11,497 nucleotides of DNA from Candidatus Colwellbacteria bacterium RIFCSPLOWO2_12_FULL_43_11 (GCA_001817805.1 MHJB01000007.1:1-11497), one strand, 5' to 3'. Positions 1 through 6,489 are shown, counted from the first letter of the stretch. The notes: generated from the sequence alone by a model not told the origin. Program-made: numbers and translations.

Positions 1-501
1 AATCTTGCCGGAGAGAGAATACTCTCTCATCAGATGGTCCGACAGTTCATCCAAAGTTCCGCTAAGATTACCGGAAAACTCGCCTGCTTTAACTAAACCT
101 ATAAAAACACTGGGGAAAAGATTATCATACGACTCAAAAGTTTTCCAAAGCGGCTGACCATTTTCCAGGTTGGACTTGGCATTGATTAAAACATTTCTAA
201 CAACTGCCTTTTGCGCGTCCGCTATCATAATGTCCAAGGCTTCTATTATGCTTAACCCCGACCTAATCGCCGCCGCCAGATTTCTAACCATCATTATGCG
301 GTCCAGCCCTGTTATGCGCTCAAAAACGGATGAAGATAAGGAGCTTTTACTTTCACCTTTGGCTCCTAATTCAGTGATAGTGATAGGAATAAGCTCACGG
401 CCTTCCAGGTGTCTCACTACATCGACTTTGGCCGAAGCCTCAAACTCCCCTGTTTTTATAACTCCGTTTTCGTCGGATGCTTCGTAAATAAATTTAGGCA
501 T
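1..501 (-). CDS. pilC: Type IV pilus inner-membrane platform protein PilC (GspF family), N-terminal 167 residues, cut by window edge
   Basis: This gene enters from its start codon at 501 and leaves at the left edge, so only the first 167 residues are present. PilC/GspF is the polytopic platform protein that the PilB motor turns to extract pilin from the membrane. The N-terminus (MPKFIYEASDENG) is the usual GspF opening, a small beta domain with a KTGEFEAS segment. The first cytoplasmic GspF domain follows, with MMVRNLAAAIRSGLSIIEAL at about residues 83-102 and the family signature FPSVFIGLVKAGEFSGNLSG at about 129-148. No transmembrane segment has been reached yet. The ATG lies 4 nt beyond the pilB stop, so the two are almost certainly co-transcribed. 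There is no clear Shine-Dalgarno sequence; a weak AAGAGA sits about 10 nt upstream. The family call is secure; the rest of the gene cannot be judged. Confidence 0.93.
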   Translation of the reverse strand, partial: MPKFIYEASDENGVIKTGEFEASAKVDVVRHLEGRELIPITITELGAKGESKSSLSSSVFERITGLDRIMMVRNLAAAIRSGLSIIEALDIMIADAQKAVVRNVLINAKSNLENGQPLWKTFESYDNLFPSVFIGLVKAGEFSGNLSGTLDELSDHLMREYSLSGKI

Positions 502-505
502 ATAT

Positions 506-2218
506 TTATTCTCTTACTACTCTCATTACCTCTTCTATGGTGGTCTCGCTTTTCTCGACTTTTTTCAACCCGTCTTCAAACATGGAAATCATACCTTTCT
601 CTATGGCCTTGGCTTTAATTTCACGAACCGATGCCAGTTTGAGCAGAAGTTGTCTTATATCTTCATCAACCAGGAATATCTCGAATATACCTACCTGACC
701 CTTAAAGCCCGTACCGCCACAGGCGTTACAACCCTTACCTTTATATAAAATCTTGGGTGTCTCTTGTATGTGCCCCTCGTTAGCCAGGGATAACTGAGCC
801 TTTATGAGCCGCTCCATTTCGGGAGTCGTACTATAAGATTCAACACAAAGTTGGCAAATCTTTCTTACTAACCGTTGAGCGACTACCAGGTTAACCGTGG
901 AAGCCAAAAGAAATGCCGGCGCGCCCATGTCTAAAAGTCTCGGCAAAGCAGAGGGCGCGTCATTGGTATGTAAAGAAGATAAAACCAAGTGTCCGGTTAG
1001 CGCTGCGTGAACGGCAATATCCACCGTTTCGTTATCGCGAATTTCACCAATCATAATGATATCCGGATTCTGACGTAAGATACTGCGCAGGCCGTTCGCA
1101 AAAGTGATGCCGGCTCTAATATTAACTTGCGTCTGGTTAACTCGTGTGATTTCGTATTCAATAGGATCTTCTATGGTAGTGATATTTACTTTGGAAGTGT
1201 TCAAAATAGTCAAAACCGCGTATAGCGTGGTCGTTTTGCCGTGACCGGTAGGGCCGGTCACGAGAATCATGCCGTGAGGTTTTTGAATCTCCCGGTTTAT
1301 AATTTCGACGCCCGTTGGCGACAAGCCCAACTCTTCAAGAGAAAGCGGTCTGGTACTTACTTTCAAAAGACGCATTTCTACCTTTTCGCCGTTCAATACC
1401 GGCATAATGTTTACTCTGATATCTATACTCCCTCCTACTTCCAAGTTAAATCTGAAACGTCCATCTTGAGGAACACGATGTTCGTCAATTTGTAAATCGG
1501 CCAGAACTTTTACGCGGGCCACCAGAATAGAATCAACTGATTTGGATAAGCTAAGAACTTCATGCAGTTCTCCATCAATGCGATATCTGATAAGAAGCTC
1601 TTTGGGCAGGGGCTCAAAATGGATATCCGATGCGTTTAACTGCATAGCCTGTTCTATAATACTATCCAAGATAGTTATAATAGGAACTGCTTGAGCCAAT
1701 TTGATTAAATCTTGTTCTCCTGAGGCCGCAATAACCTTCTGAACGTTATTTTGAATAACCTTATCAAAGTCTTCCCCTAACGTTTGTTTATACTGCCTTA
1801 AACCATACTGTAAACTTTCCGTAGTGGTGATATGGGCCTCTATGCTCACGTTCAGTTTATGACTTAAAAAGTTAATAACGTCGTAGTCGGTGGGATCGAT
1901 CATGGCTACCTTAACCAGATTTTTCCCTTCATCGTAATTGAAAGATACTACGTGCTCCGACTTGGCATAGGACTCAGGAATCATTTCCACTACTTTCACG
2001 GACAAGCCAATAGTTCTTAAGTCTACGGAGGGAACCTCGAAATATTTTTTAAGCAGTTCCACTAAATAGTATTCCGGCAAATCTCCCCTACCAACAAGAA
2101 CATTAACAACCTCTTGTCCGGCCCGGCGCGCCTCTTCACTTGCCGATTCGAAATTTTGAGCGGTTACCGCGCCGCTCTCCACGAGTAATGTTTTAAGTTT
2201 CTCTTCTGCGATATGCAT
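506..2218 (-). CDS. pilB: Type IV pilus assembly (extension) ATPase PilB / GspE family
   Basis: This is the hexameric cytoplasmic ATPase that powers pilus extension, full length at 570 residues. An N-terminal MshEN-type domain (about 1-150) precedes the secretion ATPase core. Visible motifs are Walker A GPTGHGKT (322-329), the Asp box TTIEDPIEY (347-355), Walker B IIMIGEIRD (387-395) and the His box ending SSLHTNDAP (414-422). A tetracysteine zinc site is formed by C455, C458, C497 and C500, as in PilB/GspE and unlike the retraction ATPase PilT, which lacks it and the N-terminal domain. The residue before the last Gly of Walker A is His326 where the family usually has Ser. The ATG was chosen because the MshEN domain begins straight after it; there is no good ribosome binding site. 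It lies 26 nt after the upstream membrane gene and 4 nt before pilC. Confidence 0.97.
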   Translation of the reverse strand: MHIAEEKLKTLLVESGAVTAQNFESASEEARRAGQEVVNVLVGRGDLPEYYLVELLKKYFEVPSVDLRTIGLSVKVVEMIPESYAKSEHVVSFNYDEGKNLVKVAMIDPTDYDVINFLSHKLNVSIEAHITTTESLQYGLRQYKQTLGEDFDKVIQNNVQKVIAASGEQDLIKLAQAVPIITILDSIIEQAMQLNASDIHFEPLPKELLIRYRIDGELHEVLSLSKSVDSILVARVKVLADLQIDEHRVPQDGRFRFNLEVGGSIDIRVNIMPVLNGEKVEMRLLKVSTRPLSLEELGLSPTGVEIINREIQKPHGMILVTGPTGHGKTTTLYAVLTILNTSKVNITTIEDPIEYEITRVNQTQVNIRAGITFANGLRSILRQNPDIIMIGEIRDNETVDIAVHAALTGHLVLSSLHTNDAPSALPRLLDMGAPAFLLASTVNLVVAQRLVRKICQLCVESYSTTPEMERLIKAQLSLANEGHIQETPKILYKGKGCNACGGTGFKGQVGIFEIFLVDEDIRQLLLKLASVREIKAKAIEKGMISMFEDGLKKVEKSETTIEEVMRVVRE

Positions 2219-2226
2219 TACCTAAT

Positions 2227-2255
2227 ATGATAGCAATAAGTGGCTTAAATTATAA
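2227..2255 (-). promoter_or_regulatory. Possible internal promoter before pilB
   Basis: TATCAT (2227-2232, one mismatch to TATAAT) lies 8 nt before the pilB ATG. TTATAA (2250-2255) sits 17 bp further upstream as a weak -35. The spacing matches the start-proximal -10 arrangement of other genes in this window, but the hexamers are imperfect and pilB could simply be transcribed with the preceding gene. Confidence 0.3.
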
Positions 2256-2916
2256 GCACCGCAAGCCCCAAGGTATTGATAAGATATCCACCAAAAAGCA
2301 TGATGACGAGAGACGCCAAAAGCATGGGCATGCCTAGAGTGGTGTATGGTTCTTTATAATATAAGAGGCGGAAGATGGATACTAAGACTACGAAAACAAA
2401 GGTAATGGGCACGAATAAAATCAAATTTGGCCAACCGACTATTAAACAAAGAAGCAGCCCCAAATATGTTTCGCCTTCTTTAAAGAATCTCTCGTTATAT
2501 TTCTTCAGAATCACAAGAATAGCGTAAAAACACAAGGCCACGAGAGATAACAGTAGAACATTTATCCAGAAACGGCCCCAAGAATAAAACAAAAAATAAC
2601 CCCATTTACTTTGCAGGATAGCGCCGAAGTTATTTTGGAGAAAATTTGATAGAGGTACGGCATCGCTTAATGGTGAATTTATTAAAGCCTTACCAATCTC
2701 ATCGCCTCGTGACCAAACATAATACTGGGCTACTGATTCTATAATGGCATAGACAAATCTAAAAATCAGGACGGAGATAGCCAATAATTTAAAACCCAGT
2801 CGGAAATTTAGTATCTTAAAGGTTTTCTCCAAATTATAAGAGACAGCCGCAACAATAAAAACTGTCCATAAAAATACTACGGGCGACCAACTTAATAAAT
2901 TCACTCCCAGGTTCAT
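2245..2916 (-). CDS. Polytopic membrane protein of the pilus operon; C-terminal part faintly resembles an A24 prepilin peptidase
   Basis: I do not recognise this 223-residue protein with certainty. It is very hydrophobic, with likely membrane helices near residues 10-27, 41-60, 115-137, 150-180 and 194-222, and a polar loop around 68-110. The stretch from G148 (GETYLG, then GWP at 161-163) to the end has the spacing of the C-terminal half of type IV prepilin peptidases: a GxGD-xxL start, a GWP turn, a long helix, a Pro near a GPFL-like loop (here LGMPMLL, 194-200) and a final helix ending in FGG. The catalytic Asp of GxGD is replaced (G-E-T), and no first catalytic Asp is apparent. It could therefore be an inactive relative or an unrelated membrane protein. 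It lies between the prepilin and pilB, has its own promoter, and probably heads the transcript that continues into pilB and pilC. A pilus role is inferred from position. Confidence 0.75.
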   Translation of the reverse strand: MNLGVNLLSWSPVVFLWTVFIVAAVSYNLEKTFKILNFRLGFKLLAISVLIFRFVYAIIESVAQYYVWSRGDEIGKALINSPLSDAVPLSNFLQNNFGAILQSKWGYFLFYSWGRFWINVLLLSLVALCFYAILVILKKYNERFFKEGETYLGLLLCLIVGWPNLILFVPITFVFVVLVSIFRLLYYKEPYTTLGMPMLLASLVIMLFGGYLINTLGLAVLII

Positions 2917-2929
2917 AAAAATCTTTTTA

Positions 2930-2958
2930 ATTATAAAACAAAAATCCCGCTATATCAA
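2930..2958 (-). promoter_or_regulatory. Promoter for the membrane protein-pilB-pilC operon, nested in the prepilin terminator
   Basis: TTGATA (2953-2958) and a perfect TATAAT (2930-2935) are separated by exactly 17 bp on the minus strand. The expected start site is around 2923, leaving about 7 nt before the ATG at 2916, too short for a normal Shine-Dalgarno sequence. The -35 lies in the loop of the prepilin terminator, and the spacer holds one stem arm and the T-tract. Confidence 0.75.
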
Positions 2959-2972
2959 AATATTAGCGGGAT
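2936..2972 (-). terminator. Rho-independent terminator after the prepilin gene
   Basis: A perfect 9-bp inverted repeat pairs ATCCCGCTA (2944-2952) with TAGCGGGAT (2964-2972) around an 11-nt loop. On the minus strand a T-rich tract (TTTTTGTTT) follows directly. It begins about 21 nt past the prepilin stop codon. This should make the prepilin a one-gene transcript, or limit read-through into the downstream operon. Confidence 0.88.
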
Positions 2973-2993
2973 CTTGTTTCTTGTATTCAGATA

Positions 2994-3698
2994 CTAGAAA
3001 TCGTTATCCCCATTCAAGATAGTTAGATTGCTGCCCATCTCAAAAAGATTGGCATTCTCCCCGCCATCTTTAGAAGCCCTGTCGTCATCACCACCAACTC
3101 CATACGCAGTGCTTTCCAACCTGGCGTCCACCTCAAACTGAAGATTATTGGTCTCACAACCGTAACGGTACATCAGTGCGCCATTAGTGAGAACTAAGGC
3201 GGTGCTAATGTCAGTTCCCGTAGTTACAGAAAGATCATTAGTCGGATCCAACGGCATGTTAGAAATAGGTGAGCCACCGGTTATACCTCCAAGATTTACT
3301 TTAATCCATCCGGTTCCAGCAATAGACGAAGCCGCAGTATTGGTATCGCTTTGTGTTGCTTTCGCTACCATACTTCCAAACGTACCAGTAACATCAGTAA
3401 TTAGCTCACCATCCGGAGTACCATCCGGAACGCTAAACCAAATAGTGTCCGCTCCGCTTCCGTTTTTGCACAACGTATTGGTGCCACCATCCAATACAGG
3501 ACTGGCAGTTGAAGTCACGTAAACGCCTATTGCCGTCTTCAAGCTGGATAAGTCGGAAATTCTTTGACTATCCCTTGTTTTTCTTAAAGTTTCAGCCGGG
3601 TTAATGGCGACTATAAGAATAGTCGACAAAATCGCGATAATGGCGATTACTATCAGAAGCTCAAGCAACGTAAAACCTTTTTTAGAATTTATATTCAT
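2994..3698 (-). CDS. Type IV prepilin (major pilin or pseudopilin-like)
   Basis: This is a 234-residue prepilin. The leader is short and positively charged (MNINSKKG), and cleavage is expected after G8 to give a mature protein starting FTLLE with the conserved Glu at +5. The hydrophobic stretch LLIVIAIIAILSTILIVAI (about 12-32) is both membrane anchor and filament core. A polar alpha-helix (about 37-60) and a globular beta domain of about 170 residues follow. The late segments PLDPTND (149-155) and YRYGCETN (178-185) suggest a C-terminal sheet like that of pilins in this lineage. Two cysteines (C77, C181) could form a disulfide outside the cell. The C-terminus is rich in Asp and Glu. The reading frame stays open upstream to 3788, but the start at 3698 is preferred because it gives a proper prepilin leader and sits 7 nt behind a strong -10 element. 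Calling it the major pilin is inference from its position and its own promoter and terminator. Confidence 0.95.
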   Translation of the reverse strand: MNINSKKGFTLLELLIVIAIIAILSTILIVAINPAETLRKTRDSQRISDLSSLKTAIGVYVTSTASPVLDGGTNTLCKNGSGADTIWFSVPDGTPDGELITDVTGTFGSMVAKATQSDTNTAASSIAGTGWIKVNLGGITGGSPISNMPLDPTNDLSVTTGTDISTALVLTNGALMYRYGCETNNLQFEVDARLESTAYGVGGDDDRASKDGGENANLFEMGSNLTILNGDNDF

Positions 3699-3705
3699 AT
3701 GTCTT

Positions 3706-3733
3706 ATTATATCATACGACCTTTTTGTTTTAA
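3706..3733 (-). promoter_or_regulatory. Prepilin promoter, extended -10, start-proximal
   Basis: The minus strand carries TGATATAAT, an extended -10 (TG at 3714-3713, TATAAT at 3711-3706). A weak -35, TTAAAA (3728-3733), lies 16 bp upstream. Only 7 nt separate the hexamer from the ATG at 3698, so transcription should start at the start codon or within 1-2 nt of it. The 12-mer at 3703-3714 is identical to the one before pilM in the opposite direction. Confidence 0.72.
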
Positions 3734-3853
3734 TCTTTTGTTTGTGGATATCTCTCCTTCTGCCAGTCAAATCTTCTAGCCTATCCAAACCTGGGCAGCT
3801 TAATACCTTACGCTAAGAATAGCACATTTTGACGTATTCGGTAGAAAGTTGTG

Positions 3854-3879
3854 TTGATAACTCCCGAGCGTGATATAAT
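3854..3879 (+). promoter_or_regulatory. pilMN operon promoter, extended -10, start-proximal
   Basis: TGATATAAT (3871-3879) is an extended -10 ending 8 nt before the pilM ATG at 3888. TTGATA at 3854-3859 is only 14 bp upstream, shorter than the usual spacer, so the TG extension may do the work of a -35. No Shine-Dalgarno sequence fits in the space left, which points to a leaderless or nearly leaderless transcript. Confidence 0.7.
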
Positions 3880-3887
3880 AAGTAGAG

Positions 3888-5351
3888 ATGGACTTGATTA
3901 AATTCTTCACCCGCGAAGAAATTATCGCCGGCTTGGAAATAAGTGCTAACCACCTCCGACTAACAGTTCTTTCGCAAGAAAAAGAGGATAAAAAATCGTC
4001 TGCGGCTTTCGCGGCGGAAGAACCCCTGCAAGAAGGGGCATTGGTAAACGGCCATATCGTAAATAAAGAAGAATTTATCCAATCAATCAAAAGGCTCATT
4101 GGTAAGTCCAAAACCAGGATAAGATATGTTATTCTGTCCATCCCGGATGATAAAGTTTTCTCCAAAATTTTTAAGTTCCCCAAAAACATAAAAGACGAAA
4201 AGTTAAAAGGAACTATGGAATTAAGTATAGGTTTCCAGCTGCCCATCAGGCCGGCTGACGCCTATTTGGACTGGGAAAAAGTTGAAAAAGAAACCGGAGA
4301 CGAAAATGAAGTGCTTCTGGCCGCTGTACCGAAACTGATAGTGAATGATTACGTTGCCGCGGTAGAATCGGCCGGCCTTAAAATTATAGCGGTAGAATTT
4401 CATTTATTAAGCATTGCTCGGGCGCTACCCCCCACCGACGAAACGGTCCTTGTCTTGAAGGATAACAAAGAAGGCATGACCACTGGAGTTATTAAAAATA
4501 ACTTACTGCTTTTCATACATACAATCTCTTACGAAACAACTCCCAAAGACAAACTACCTACCGAACTAAAGAAAGTAATCAATTTCTGCGAAGCCGAATA
4601 TGGAACACTGTCTAAGGTACTGGTGCTTAACGAAGAAGCAATGGGTCTCATAGATAACTTGGGCAATCTAAAAGTTGAAGTAGCTAATATTGTGAAAACA
4701 TCCCCCGATACCAAAGAACCGGTGACTATCCCCGGCAGTTGGTTGGTCTCTCTGGGGGCGGCCACAAGAGGACTCATGCCAAGAAATCAAGATAACCTCG
4801 TAAGTCTAATGCCTGTAGGAACAGAGGAAGCTTACGAATACCACAAAGCCATCACCTTTTCTAAGCTGGTAACCGAAATAACAATCTCCGTTTCTTTTGT
4901 TTTCCTCGCGGTATTCTTAGGGGCCTGGTTTCTAATGCTTTATATACAACAATCTTTGAATAACCAATACAGCTTATCCGCTAACCTGCCCGTGCCCATA
5001 GAAGCCGCCGGCTTAGAGGCCAGAGCGACTCACTTAAATGCCTTACTTTCCCAAACTACCGAAATAATTAAAACAGCGCCTCAGTGGAGTGAAATCATAT
5101 CGGAAATAACGAATATGGTCGGCACGGATATAGTCGTCGGTGAAATTGATACGAAATCGCCCGATGCGCCGATAACTTTACAGGGCACAGCCAAAAGTAG
5201 AGATGCCCTGAATAACCTCACCAAATCCTTCCAAGCGTCTCTCAAGTTCACTGACGTAAATGTCCCCCTGACCGACCTGGAAAAGAAAAAGGACATCCCC
5301 TTCTCTATGTCATTTCGACTAAAAGACCCGCAATCACTTTATTTGAAATAA
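3888..5351 (+). CDS. PilM-PilN fusion: actin-like cytoplasmic domain joined to a membrane-anchored PilN-like domain
   Basis: At 487 residues this is too long for PilM (about 350) and reads as PilM followed by PilN. Residues 1 to about 295 have the actin-like PilM layout, with HIVNKEEF (56-63), VILSIPDDKVFSKIFKFP (81-98), an ELSIGFQLPI helix (111-120) and SWLVSLGAATRGL (284-296) near its end. NLVSLMP (303-309) then matches the conserved INLLP-type cytoplasmic start of PilN. It is followed by a membrane helix (about 328-352), a linker helix (about 370-395) and a PilN-type periplasmic domain with W400 and the LQGTAKSRDALNNL element (431-444). In separate systems PilM binds exactly this N-terminal PilN peptide, so a fusion would fix the pair permanently. 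The usual phosphate-binding Asp-Gly motifs of PilM look eroded (GLEIS at 15-19, KDNKEG at 191-196). The next gene starts 4 nt after the stop. Confidence 0.87.
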   Translation: MDLIKFFTREEIIAGLEISANHLRLTVLSQEKEDKKSSAAFAAEEPLQEGALVNGHIVNKEEFIQSIKRLIGKSKTRIRYVILSIPDDKVFSKIFKFPKNIKDEKLKGTMELSIGFQLPIRPADAYLDWEKVEKETGDENEVLLAAVPKLIVNDYVAAVESAGLKIIAVEFHLLSIARALPPTDETVLVLKDNKEGMTTGVIKNNLLLFIHTISYETTPKDKLPTELKKVINFCEAEYGTLSKVLVLNEEAMGLIDNLGNLKVEVANIVKTSPDTKEPVTIPGSWLVSLGAATRGLMPRNQDNLVSLMPVGTEEAYEYHKAITFSKLVTEITISVSFVFLAVFLGAWFLMLYIQQSLNNQYSLSANLPVPIEAAGLEARATHLNALLSQTTEIIKTAPQWSEIISEITNMVGTDIVVGEIDTKSPDAPITLQGTAKSRDALNNLTKSFQASLKFTDVNVPLTDLEKKKDIPFSMSFRLKDPQSLYLK

Positions 5352-5355
5352 ATTT

Positions 5356-5934
5356 ATGTTTGGCAAAAAACAACTTAAACTGGGAATTGTAAAAAGGCTG
5401 GGAGGGGCTTTAATTTTCCTTATTATGGTATTGGGAGCTACCTATACGCTAAGCGGGCGGATAGCTAAGATAAGCCATGATGCTACCGAAAACCGCACGG
5501 CGATAACCATATTGGAAAGCAAGGGCCGGGTAGCCGAAGAGCTTAAAAAGAATTTCACCGCGATAGGTGATGGAGACAAAAAAATAGAAGAAGCTTTCAT
5601 TGAAGCGGGAGACATAGTGAAGTTTATTAATGAGCTTGAGAGTATTGCCAAAACAAATAAGCTTGAGCAAGATCTTAGGTTTAGTACTCCCATTCCGTTA
5701 AAGACCGTGGCAACTTCCGGCGAAACCGCAAAGGCGCTCAATTTAACAAAAGTTGATTATACTATCAATCTCCAAGGCGATATAGTTTCTCTCAATAATT
5801 ACCTTCGGGAGCTTGAAAGAATGCCTTACTTTTCAAGCACAACCTCAATTACTATTATTTCGCTCTCAACCGCCACAAACTGGAAAAAAGTCGCTTCCGC
5901 TTCTATAGAGGCGCAATTGTATTTGAAACAATGA
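5356..5934 (+). CDS. pilO: PilO-like type IV pilus alignment protein
   Basis: This 192-residue protein has the PilO plan: a short basic cytoplasmic tail, one membrane helix (about 16-34), a coiled-coil stretch (about 35-75) and a C-terminal ferredoxin-like domain. Visible PilO-like elements are DIVKFINELESIAKTNKLE (86-104), where the family has a FL..LE..A...GL pattern, the beta segment VDYTINLQGDIVSLNNYLRE (133-152), and the LERMPYF turn (153-159). PilO pairs with PilN in the inner-membrane alignment complex, and here it directly follows the PilM-PilN fusion with a 4-nt gap. Its stop overlaps the next gene's start as ATGA, suggesting translational coupling. No Shine-Dalgarno sequence is visible. 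Sequence conservation in this family is low, so the call rests on architecture and position together. Confidence 0.82.
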   Translation: MFGKKQLKLGIVKRLGGALIFLIMVLGATYTLSGRIAKISHDATENRTAITILESKGRVAEELKKNFTAIGDGDKKIEEAFIEAGDIVKFINELESIAKTNKLEQDLRFSTPIPLKTVATSGETAKALNLTKVDYTINLQGDIVSLNNYLRELERMPYFSSTTSITIISLSTATNWKKVASASIEAQLYLKQ

Positions 5935-6206
5935 AAATACCGGAAATGAATTATAAAAAAATGGTTTATCCTTCTATCCTGATTGTTATAATCATTGTAA
6001 TAATCGTAGCGGCCCTACTGGCTACTAAGTTCTTGACCGCTAATATTAATTCTTCCTTCAATACTAATGAATCTGTTTTAAAGGCAGAAGTAATTAAAAT
6101 AGACATGGAAGGTTACAAACTGACCGCTAAAAAATTGGGCATCCAATACCCCGTGACACCGGACGAATCTACTGCTGAGCCTCCTCGGTCGGAGGGACAA
6201 CAATAA
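5931..6206 (+). CDS. Small single-pass membrane protein at the end of the pilus operon, function unknown
   Basis: I do not recognise this 91-residue protein. It has a short basic start, one very hydrophobic helix (about 13-33, rich in Ile and Val), and a polar tail of some 55 residues that would lie outside the membrane and ends in a Pro/Glu/Ser-rich stretch. There is no lipobox Cys, so it is not a typical PilP lipoprotein, although it holds the position after PilO that PilP usually takes. The start overlaps the pilO stop by ATGA, good evidence of a real gene; an alternative ATG lies five codons in. Its last 38 bp overlap the end of the convergent FtsB-like gene on the other strand. A supporting role in the PilMNO complex is inference from position only. 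Confidence 0.75.
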   Translation: MKIPEMNYKKMVYPSILIVIIIVIIVAALLATKFLTANINSSFNTNESVLKAEVIKIDMEGYKLTAKKLGIQYPVTPDESTAEPPRSEGQQ

Positions 6207-6453
6207 TCAATTTTTCACCGGGCAAGCGCACGTTAAACCTGGATCTTAGTTCTTTCTCCAAGTTATGTGGGTCAGAAAAATACTTTATATCAGCCCGTAG
6301 GGCTTCGTTGTCCTTGATTAGAGCCTGTTTCTCCGAATTCAAATTAGAAAAATCTACTTGAGCCTTGAGGGACTCAAGGCTAAGTCCATAAAGTTCGTAA
6401 CCCAATAGGGCGACCACCCCTCCAAAGCTTAAGATTATTAATATCTTCTTCAC
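6169..6453 (-). CDS. FtsB/DivIC-like septum formation initiator protein
   Basis: This 94-residue protein has the FtsB/DivIC shape: a very short cytoplasmic start, one membrane helix (about 4-21) and a coiled coil with spaced hydrophobics (about 24-55). The family's C-terminal signature follows: DPHNLEKELRSRFN (61-74), then PGEKLIIVVP (78-87). FtsB/DivIC joins FtsL and FtsQ/DivIB in the divisome that activates septal wall synthesis. It starts with GTG (6451-6453); an in-frame TAA two codons upstream excludes an earlier start. It lies 23 nt downstream of lepA in the same direction, so it is probably co-transcribed, although a -10-like TACAAT 7 nt before the GTG could serve it alone. The last 12 codons overlap the convergent pilus operon. 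Confidence 0.85.
   Translation of the reverse strand: MKKILIILSFGGVVALLGYELYGLSLESLKAQVDFSNLNSEKQALIKDNEALRADIKYFSDPHNLEKELRSRFNVRLPGEKLIIVVPPTEEAQQ
6180..6197. other. Small GC-rich hairpin in the tail-to-tail gene overlap
   Basis: CCCTCC (6180-6185) pairs with GGAGGG (6192-6197) around a 6-nt loop, within the coding overlap of two convergent genes. No proper T-tract follows immediately on either strand; the nearest on plus starts about 12 nt later. It could slow or weakly terminate transcription from both sides, but it is not a canonical terminator. Confidence 0.3.
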
Positions 6454-6460
6454 TTCTTAT

Positions 6461-6489
6461 ATTGTAAGTCTTTAAACTACCTTTTTAAA
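6461..6489 (-). promoter_or_regulatory. Possible promoter for the FtsB-like gene
   Basis: TACAAT (6461-6466, one mismatch to TATAAT) is 7 nt before the GTG start, with TTTAAA (6484-6489) 17 bp upstream inside the lepA end. It fits the start-proximal pattern of the window. The region is AT-rich, so chance matches are likely. Confidence 0.3.

Noticed and set aside
1241..1495. Open frame on the plus strand, antisense within pilB
   Set aside because: It lies fully opposite the conserved ATPase core, has no promoter or ribosome site, and its translation resembles no known family. The same holds for the other short antisense frames over pilM, pilO, lepA and the DUF4012 gene.
3743..3751. TGTGGATAT, one mismatch from a DnaA box, in the prepilin upstream region
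   Set aside because: It is a single imperfect copy with no cluster, AT-rich unwinding element or replication gene nearby. Chance is the simplest explanation.
3699..3788. A 30-residue N-terminal extension of the prepilin frame, starting at an ATG at 3788
   Set aside because: It would bury the prepilin leader behind 30 charged residues, and the promoter -10 with its 7-nt spacing lies inside it. Starting at 3698 gives a normal 8-residue leader.
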